Below are positions 58,775 to 64,000 of a stretch of 64,000 nucleotides of DNA, in pieces. The translations under genes were made by a program, and so were the position numbers. Under the pieces are notes generated by a model, which was given only the letters and a program-made list of their open reading frames with translations, was not told the origin of the DNA and ran no database searches. Position 1 is the stretch's first letter. Each line of letters opens with the position of its first letter. Source of the stretch: Kitasatospora sp. GAS204B (GTDB lineage Bacteria > Actinomycetota > Actinomycetes > Streptomycetales > Streptomycetaceae); NCBI RefSeq assembly GCF_029892155.1, contig NZ_JARZAG010000019.1, positions 113,417-177,416 of the forward strand, written 5' to 3'.

Positions 58775-59422
58775 TCAGGCCCCGACCGCGATCCGTCCGC
58801 CCTGGCGGACCACCGCGCGCACCCGGGCGGCCGCCTCGGCGCCCGCGCAGGCGTCGGCGCCGAGTTCGACCTGGCGGGCCACGATGCCGCGCTCGGCGCG
58901 CATCAGCCGCCAGCCGCGGCGCAGCAGGTAGGGGACGGACTTGCGGCCCTCGCGGACGTCGCGGCGGAACCGGCGCCAGGCCGTGGTCAGCGGGCGGTTG
59001 CGCAGGCAGAGGGCGGCGCCGAGCAGGTCTTCGGCCTCGCAGGCGGCGACCAGTTCGGCGGCGAAGATCCCCTCGGCGATGAAGGCGGGGGAGCCGCCCA
59101 GCTCCAGGGTGTGCGAGCCGGCCCGGCCGTTGGCCGGGATCGAGTAGACCGGGACCTCGGCCCGTCCGGTCTCCACCAGCTGCCGGATCGCGGCCAGCGC
59201 CTGCGCGCCGTGCCAGGAGAGCGGCGAGTCCCAGTCGATGCCGGAGCCGTCGGGCAACTGCGGCAGGCTCGGGTCGTCGCCGTCCTTGTAGAAGTCGTCC
59301 AGCTGCAGCACCGGCAGCGCCAGGCGCTCGGCCAGCGAGGACTTCCCCGATCCCGAGGGCCCGGAGAGCAGCACCACGCGGGCGCAGGTGGTCGAGGCGG
59401 GGTTCAACGGCGAGTCACTCAC
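58775..59422 (-). CDS. Uridine kinase-like P-loop protein
   Basis: A 215-residue P-loop kinase-like protein: Walker A LLSGPSGSGKSSLAERL (about 18-34), then LQLDDFYKDGDD, the lid and substrate-loop area IDWDSPLSWHG, and IAEGIFAAELV. It resembles uridine kinase/phosphoribulokinase-fold proteins of actinomycetes that are often called ATP-binding proteins; nucleoside phosphorylation is plausible given the location near deoC but not shown. GTG 59422 is chosen. It has its own upstream region with a 10-bp repeat array and is separated from the aldehyde dehydrogenase genes by a terminator. Confidence 0.75.
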   Translation of the reverse strand: MSDSPLNPASTTCARVVLLSGPSGSGKSSLAERLALPVLQLDDFYKDGDDPSLPQLPDGSGIDWDSPLSWHGAQALAAIRQLVETGRAEVPVYSIPANGRAGSHTLELGGSPAFIAEGIFAAELVAACEAEDLLGAALCLRNRPLTTAWRRFRRDVREGRKSVPYLLRRGWRLMRAERGIVARQVELGADACAGAEAAARVRAVVRQGGRIAVGA

Positions 59423-59490
59423 GAGACACCAGTCTGACGCATCGGACGCGGTGCTCGTAACCCGTCGTTCGGCGAAAACAGTCGTGCGGC

Positions 59491-59530
59491 GGGAAACAGC
59501 AGGAAACAGCGGGAAACGGCGGGAAACAGG
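59491..59530. repeat. Four tandem 10-bp repeats
   Basis: GGGAAACAGC, AGGAAACAGC, GGGAAACGGC and GGGAAACAGG follow one another without a gap, each differing from the consensus by at most one base at a time. The period is exactly 10, close to one DNA helical turn. The array is about 70 nt upstream of the uridine kinase-like gene and just downstream of the preceding operon's terminator. Confidence 0.8.
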
Positions 59531-59531
59531 T

Positions 59532-59569
59532 GACGGGCCCGCGCCAGGGGGGAGAGGCGCGGGCCCGTC
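59532..59569 (-). terminator. Terminator of the deoC-aldehyde dehydrogenase operon
   Basis: Perfect 14-bp stem (59532-59545 and 59556-59569) with a 10-nt loop, 80 nt after the last gene of the operon. Confidence 0.8.
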
Positions 59570-59649
59570 GATGGCGCGTCCGGGCCCCGGGGGGGGGAGG
59601 GGCACTTGGGACGGCCAGCCTTGGGTGGGTGGTCCGGCGGGAACCGGGG

Positions 59650-60541
59650 CTACTGGCCCATCGGGTGCCAGACCGTCTTGGTCTCCAGGAAGGAGAGCAG
59701 CCGGTCGGTGCCCGGGGCACTGGTCCAGTCCTGCGCCGACGGATCGACCGCCGGGCGCAGCACCCGCTTCAATGTATCGGCCGCGGCCGCCTCCAGGACA
59801 GCCGCCGCGCCCGGGCCCTCGGCGGCGATCGCGCCGGTCAGGTCGAGGGCGTTGACGTCCTGGTGCGAGGCGAGCGTCGGCGCCAGGTCGGCGGTGCGGC
59901 CGGAGATGATGTTCACCACGCCGCCGGGCACGTCCGAGGTGGCGAGCACCTCGCCGAGCGACAGGGCCGGCAGCGGCGCGTCGGCGGCCGCCGCGACCAC
60001 GACGGTGTTGCCGGTGGCGATCGCCGGGGCGATCACCGAGACCAGGCCGAGGAACGAGTGCCCGTAGCCGGTCTGCGGGGCCACGATGCCCACCACGCCG
60101 GTCGGCTCCGGCAGCGAGAGGTTGAAGTACGGCCCGGCCACCGGGTTGGCGGCGCCCGCGATCTGCGCCACCTTGTCGGTCCAGCCCGCGTACCAGACCC
60201 AGCGGTCGATCGCCTGGTCCACCAGCGCGGCGGCCTTCTTGGCGCCCAGGCCCTCGGCTGCGGCCACCTCGGCGGCGAACTGCTCGCGCCGCCCCTGCAG
60301 CATCTCGGCCACCCGGTAGAGCACCTGGCCGCGGTTGTAGGCCGTGGTCCCGGCCCAGCCCTTCACGGCCGCCCGGGCGGCCAGCACGGCGTCCCGGGTG
60401 TCCTTGCGGGTCCCGAGCGGGGCGTTGGCCAGCCACTGGCCCTTACTGTCGCTCACCTCGTACACCCGTCCGCTCTCGGAACGCGGGAACTTCCCGCCGA
60501 CGAACAGCTTGTAGGTCTTCATCACGTCAAGCCGGATGACA

Positions 60542-60549
<8 letters not shown>
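59650..60549 (-). CDS. Short aldehyde dehydrogenase-like protein lacking catalytic Cys
   Basis: A 299-residue ALDH-fold protein, much shorter than active ALDHs (about 490). The N-terminal half is recognisable (YKLFVGGKFPRSESGRVYEV; NRGQVLYRVAEMLQGR; WVWYAGWTDK; PTGVVGIVAPQTGYGH, where the usual PWNFP Asn is gone; VIAPAIATGNTVVV; VPGGVVNIISG). The sequence then ends; there is no Cys anywhere, so ordinary ALDH chemistry is impossible. It overlaps the full ALDH gene by 8 nt. ALDH16-type enzymes have an active and a vestigial ALDH domain in one chain; this pair looks like a split version. Confidence 0.8.
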
Positions 60550-62020
<1,471 letters not shown>

Positions 62021-62025
62021 CGTGA

Positions 62026-63018
62026 TCAGTCCACCGTCACGTAGTCGGGACCGGAGTACCGGCCGGTGCTGAGCTTCTGACGCTGCATCAGCAGGTCGTT
62101 GAGCAGGCTGGAGGCGCCGAAGCGGAACCAGTGCGGGGTCAGCCAGTCGTCGCCGAGCGTCTCGTTGACCATCACCAGGTACTTCATCGCGTCCTTGGTG
62201 GTCTTGATGCCGCCGGCCGGCTTCACGCCGACCTGCACGCCGGTGGCCGCCTTGAAGTCGCGCACCGCCTCGAGCATCAGCAGGGTCACCGGGGGCGTGG
62301 CGTTGACGGTGACCTTGCCGGTCGAGGTCTTGATGAAGTCCGCGCCGGCCAGCATGGCCAGCCAGGAGGCCCGGCGGACGTTGTCGTAGGTCTGCAGCTC
62401 TCCGGTCTCGAAGATCACCTTGAGGTGTGCCGAGCTGCCGTCGGGCCGCACGCAGGCCTGCTTGACGGCGGTGATCTCGTTGAAGACGTCGAGGTAGCGG
62501 CCGGACAGGAAGGCGCCGCGGTCGATCACCATGTCGATCTCGTCGGCTCCGGCGGCCACCGCGTCGGCGGTGTCGGCGAGCTTCACCGGGAGCGCGGCGC
62601 GACCGGCGGGGAAGGCGGTGGCGACCGAGGCCACCTGGATCCCGGTGCCCGCGAGGGCTTCCTTGGCGGTGGCGACCATGTCCGGGTAGACGCAGATCGC
62701 GGCGACCCGCGGGGCGGACGGATCACTCGGGTCGGGGTGCTTCCCCTTCGCGCACAGGGCGCGCACCTTGCCGACCGTGTCCGCGCCCTCCAGCGTGGTC
62801 AGGTCGATCATCGAGATGGCGAGATCGATCGCGAAGGCCTTGGCCGTCGTCTTGATCGAACGCGTACCGAGGGAGGCGGCGCGGGCTTCCAGGCCGACGG
62901 CGTCGACGCCGGGCAGGCCGTGCAGGAAGCGGCGGAGCGAGGCCTCGGAGGCGGCGACGTCGCTCAGGCCGCCGCCCGCGGCGCCGGGGGCGTTGGCTGC
63001 AACAGTGGACATAGTCAC
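62026..63018 (-). CDS. deoC: Deoxyribose-phosphate aldolase
   Basis: Splits 2-deoxyribose-5-phosphate into glyceraldehyde-3-phosphate and acetaldehyde, the last step of deoxynucleoside breakdown. The 330-residue class I aldolase has the Schiff-base Lys in DFIKTSTGK (about 228) and a second Lys in VGVKPAGGIKT, plus IDMVIDRGAFLSG and DLTTLEG (Asp). It is of the longer actinomycete type. GTG 63018 would be the first base or two of the transcript (leaderless); ATG 63012 is the alternative. It heads an operon with the two ALDH genes. Confidence 0.94.
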   Translation of the reverse strand: MTMSTVAANAPGAAGGGLSDVAASEASLRRFLHGLPGVDAVGLEARAASLGTRSIKTTAKAFAIDLAISMIDLTTLEGADTVGKVRALCAKGKHPDPSDPSAPRVAAICVYPDMVATAKEALAGTGIQVASVATAFPAGRAALPVKLADTADAVAAGADEIDMVIDRGAFLSGRYLDVFNEITAVKQACVRPDGSSAHLKVIFETGELQTYDNVRRASWLAMLAGADFIKTSTGKVTVNATPPVTLLMLEAVRDFKAATGVQVGVKPAGGIKTTKDAMKYLVMVNETLGDDWLTPHWFRFGASSLLNDLLMQRQKLSTGRYSGPDYVTVD

Positions 63019-63024
63019 CAGATC

Positions 63025-63044
63025 AGCATATCTACGCGCGTAGG
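63025..63044 (-). promoter_or_regulatory. Nucleoside-regulon operator, site 4, with -10 of deoC
   Basis: TCTACGCGCGTAGG (63031-63044 on the plus strand) contains the palindrome CTACGCGCGTAG and is identical over 14 bases to the add site. Reading on the minus strand, TATGCT (63030 to 63025) is the -10, 6 nt before GTG 63018, the same spacing as at add. Confidence 0.8.
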
Positions 63045-63126
63045 CGAAGGCTAGGGGGCCCCTTCTTCGATGCGGGACCGAGATCTGGCCGGTCGGCTCC
63101 GGTCGGCTCTGGCCGGTTGGTGCCGG

Positions 63127-63447
63127 CTAGCCGACCCCCGGCAGCAGCGGGTTGCCGCCGCAGTGGTCGAAGTGCAGATGGCAGTTGACCACCACGCTCA
63201 CCTCGTCGGGCGTCACCCCGGCAGCTGCCAGCGCCTGGGGCAGTGGGCGGCGGCGGGGGCGGTAGTGGGCCTCCGTCCCGGGGTCGCCCGCGCCGAGGCC
63301 GGTGTCGAAGAGCAGGAGCCCCTCGGGATGCCGCACCAGGTAGCCGAGGACCGGTTCGACGCGGGGGTGGCCGTCCGCGGTCTCGCTGCCGGGGCGGACG
63401 AACGAGCCGAGCTCCAGGCGGCGGACGGCGATCGTCTGAATGGTCAT
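63127..63447 (-). pseudogene. Truncated MBL-fold metallo-hydrolase
   Basis: Only 106 codons. The N-terminal part of a metallo-beta-lactamase fold is intact: VRRLELGSFVRPG, GYLVRHPEGLLLFDTGLG and the metal motif VVNCHLHFDHCGGNP. A TAG follows at 63127, ten residues after the HxHxDH motif. Proteins of this type are about 250-280 residues and need later His and Asp ligands, which are absent. The sequence between 63060 and 63126 does not continue the fold in any frame I could see, so a 3' deletion is likely. Confidence 0.7.
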
Positions 63448-63559
63448 CAGAACAGTATGCGTAGCTCAGATCTCGCTCAGAACCTTCACGCACTCCGGTA
63501 GAGCGGTGCGTGACGCGGGTAGCGTCCCTGTAGGGGAGGAGAACGGGGGAGGTGACGCG

Positions 63560-63868
63560 GTGTTCGAGTCGGAACGGTGGCCGCTGGTCTGGACCGGTTT
63601 CCTGCTGATGGCGGTGAGCGTGCGCCTGGCGGCCACGGTGTACGACCACCGGCATCGGCGGCTGCGGGCCGCCCGGCGGCGCAGCCATCTGGAGTGGCTG
63701 CCGGGGCTGGCCGGATTGATCATGGTGGCCGGTGAGGTGCCCCGGGTGCTGCGGGCGGGCGACGCGGTGCTGACGGCGGCCGATGCGATCGCGGGTGCGG
63801 CGGGCGCGGCGGTGCTCGCCCTGCTGCTCTACGGCGCCACGGTGCTGGCCCGGCGGCCGCGCGGCTGA
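63560..63868 (+). CDS. Small membrane protein, unknown function
   Basis: A 102-residue protein with three hydrophobic segments (LVWTGFLLMAVSVRLAATVY; LEWLPGLAGLIMVAGEV; AIAGAAGAAVLALLLYGATVL) and a basic loop (HRHRRLRAARRRSH). GTG 63560 has GGAGG 8 nt upstream. No family is recognised. Its 3' end overlaps the convergent ABC transporter gene by 40 nt. Confidence 0.65.
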   Translation: MFESERWPLVWTGFLLMAVSVRLAATVYDHRHRRLRAARRRSHLEWLPGLAGLIMVAGEVPRVLRAGDAVLTAADAIAGAAGAAVLALLLYGATVLARRPRG

Positions 63869-64000
63869 GCGTCGGCCCCAGGGCGGGGCCCGACGCTCGG
63901 CGGTGCGGCCACGGCTTGGGCGAACTGGGCTTGGTAGAGGCGGGCGTAGGCGCCTTCGGTGGCGATCAGGTCGTCGTGCGAGCCCTGTTCGACGATCGAG
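63829..64000 (-). CDS. ABC transporter ATP-binding/permease protein, C-terminal end (partial)
   Basis: The last 56 codons of a gene entering from the right edge. The reading frame IVEQGSHDDLIATEGAYARL and YQAQFAQAVAAPPSV is the typical C-terminus of an ABC exporter (MsbA/LmrA type) nucleotide-binding domain, after the H-loop. A stop at 63829 follows a short Arg-rich tail. The gene overlaps the convergent 102-aa membrane protein gene by 40 nt. Confidence 0.85.
   Translation of the reverse strand, partial: SIVEQGSHDDLIATEGAYARLYQAQFAQAVAAPPSVGPRPGADAQPRGRRASTVAP
63867..63898. terminator. Hairpin at the overlap of two convergent genes
   Basis: Nine-base arms GAGCGTCGG (63867-63875) and CCGACGCTC (63890-63898), extended by C/G pairs across a bulge. 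It follows the 102-aa gene's stop directly, yet lies within the coding tail of the opposing ABC gene. Confidence 0.6.

Noticed and set aside
63070..63501. A 143-codon plus-strand frame across the truncated MBL gene
   Set aside because: Composition is shadow-like, and the opposite strand has the HxHxDH motif and a normal start.

Overview
The window is high-GC DNA with strong third-position G/C bias, GTG and TTG starts, and gene families typical of a Streptomyces or Kitasatospora type actinomycete (sdhCDAB with mycelial-actinomycete neighbours, a complete afsQ1/afsQ2/sigQ signalling locus, a stealth-family polymer transferase, DUF3017 between folD and mdh). Gene order resembles the conserved core of Streptomyces chromosomes. 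No tRNA, rRNA or CRISPR array was seen.

Layout. 1-10 kb: housekeeping genes (purN-purH, two RDD membrane proteins, a DUF2752 protein, folD, a DUF3017 protein, mdh, a CNNM/CorC-like protein, trpS, a 2H phosphoesterase). 10-16 kb: cell-wall glycopolymer genes, a stealth phosphotransferase facing a very large GT2/TagF-type fusion. 16-18.3 kb: a BrkB/YihY membrane protein and a D-Ala-D-Ala carboxypeptidase, with a 169-bp MITE-like element exactly at the carboxypeptidase stop codon. 18.4-23.7 kb: a decayed integrative element. It holds a phiBT1-like serine integrase fragment, a regulator-Nudix pair, four very small ORFs ahead of a PIMT-like methyltransferase, an intact copy of an SCO4848-type membrane protein gene, and the broken chromosomal copy of that same gene. 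23.8-37 kb: a secreted FG-GAP protein, sdhCDAB, a lipoprotein, an OHCU decarboxylase, an SDR, a mutase catalytic subunit, a sedolisin protease and an M20 amidohydrolase.

37.4-44.8 kb and two later loci form a nucleoside system: a BMP lipoprotein with an ATPase and two permeases for uptake, cdd, deoA, then add (51.6 kb) and deoC with two aldehyde dehydrogenase proteins (59.6-63.0 kb). Four of the transcription starts carry the same palindromic sequence, based on CTACGCGCGTAG, so they probably share one repressor that is not encoded here. 44.9-51.5 kb is an accessory-looking patch: an orphan AbrB/MazE antitoxin, a HigBA-type toxin-antitoxin pair, a GH16-like protein, a PhyH dioxygenase, a tiny sortase-substrate-like protein, a glycosyltransferase, a zinc-binding protein and a divergent MFS/LysR pair. 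53-58.5 kb: envelope proteins and afsQ3-afsQ2-afsQ1 divergent from sigQ, with a good AfsQ1 box between them. The window ends in a truncated MBL-fold gene, a small membrane protein and the 3' end of an ABC transporter gene.

Most operons are closed by long GC-rich hairpins, often shared by convergent genes. Several genes appear to be leaderless, with a -10 element 6-8 nt before the start codon.
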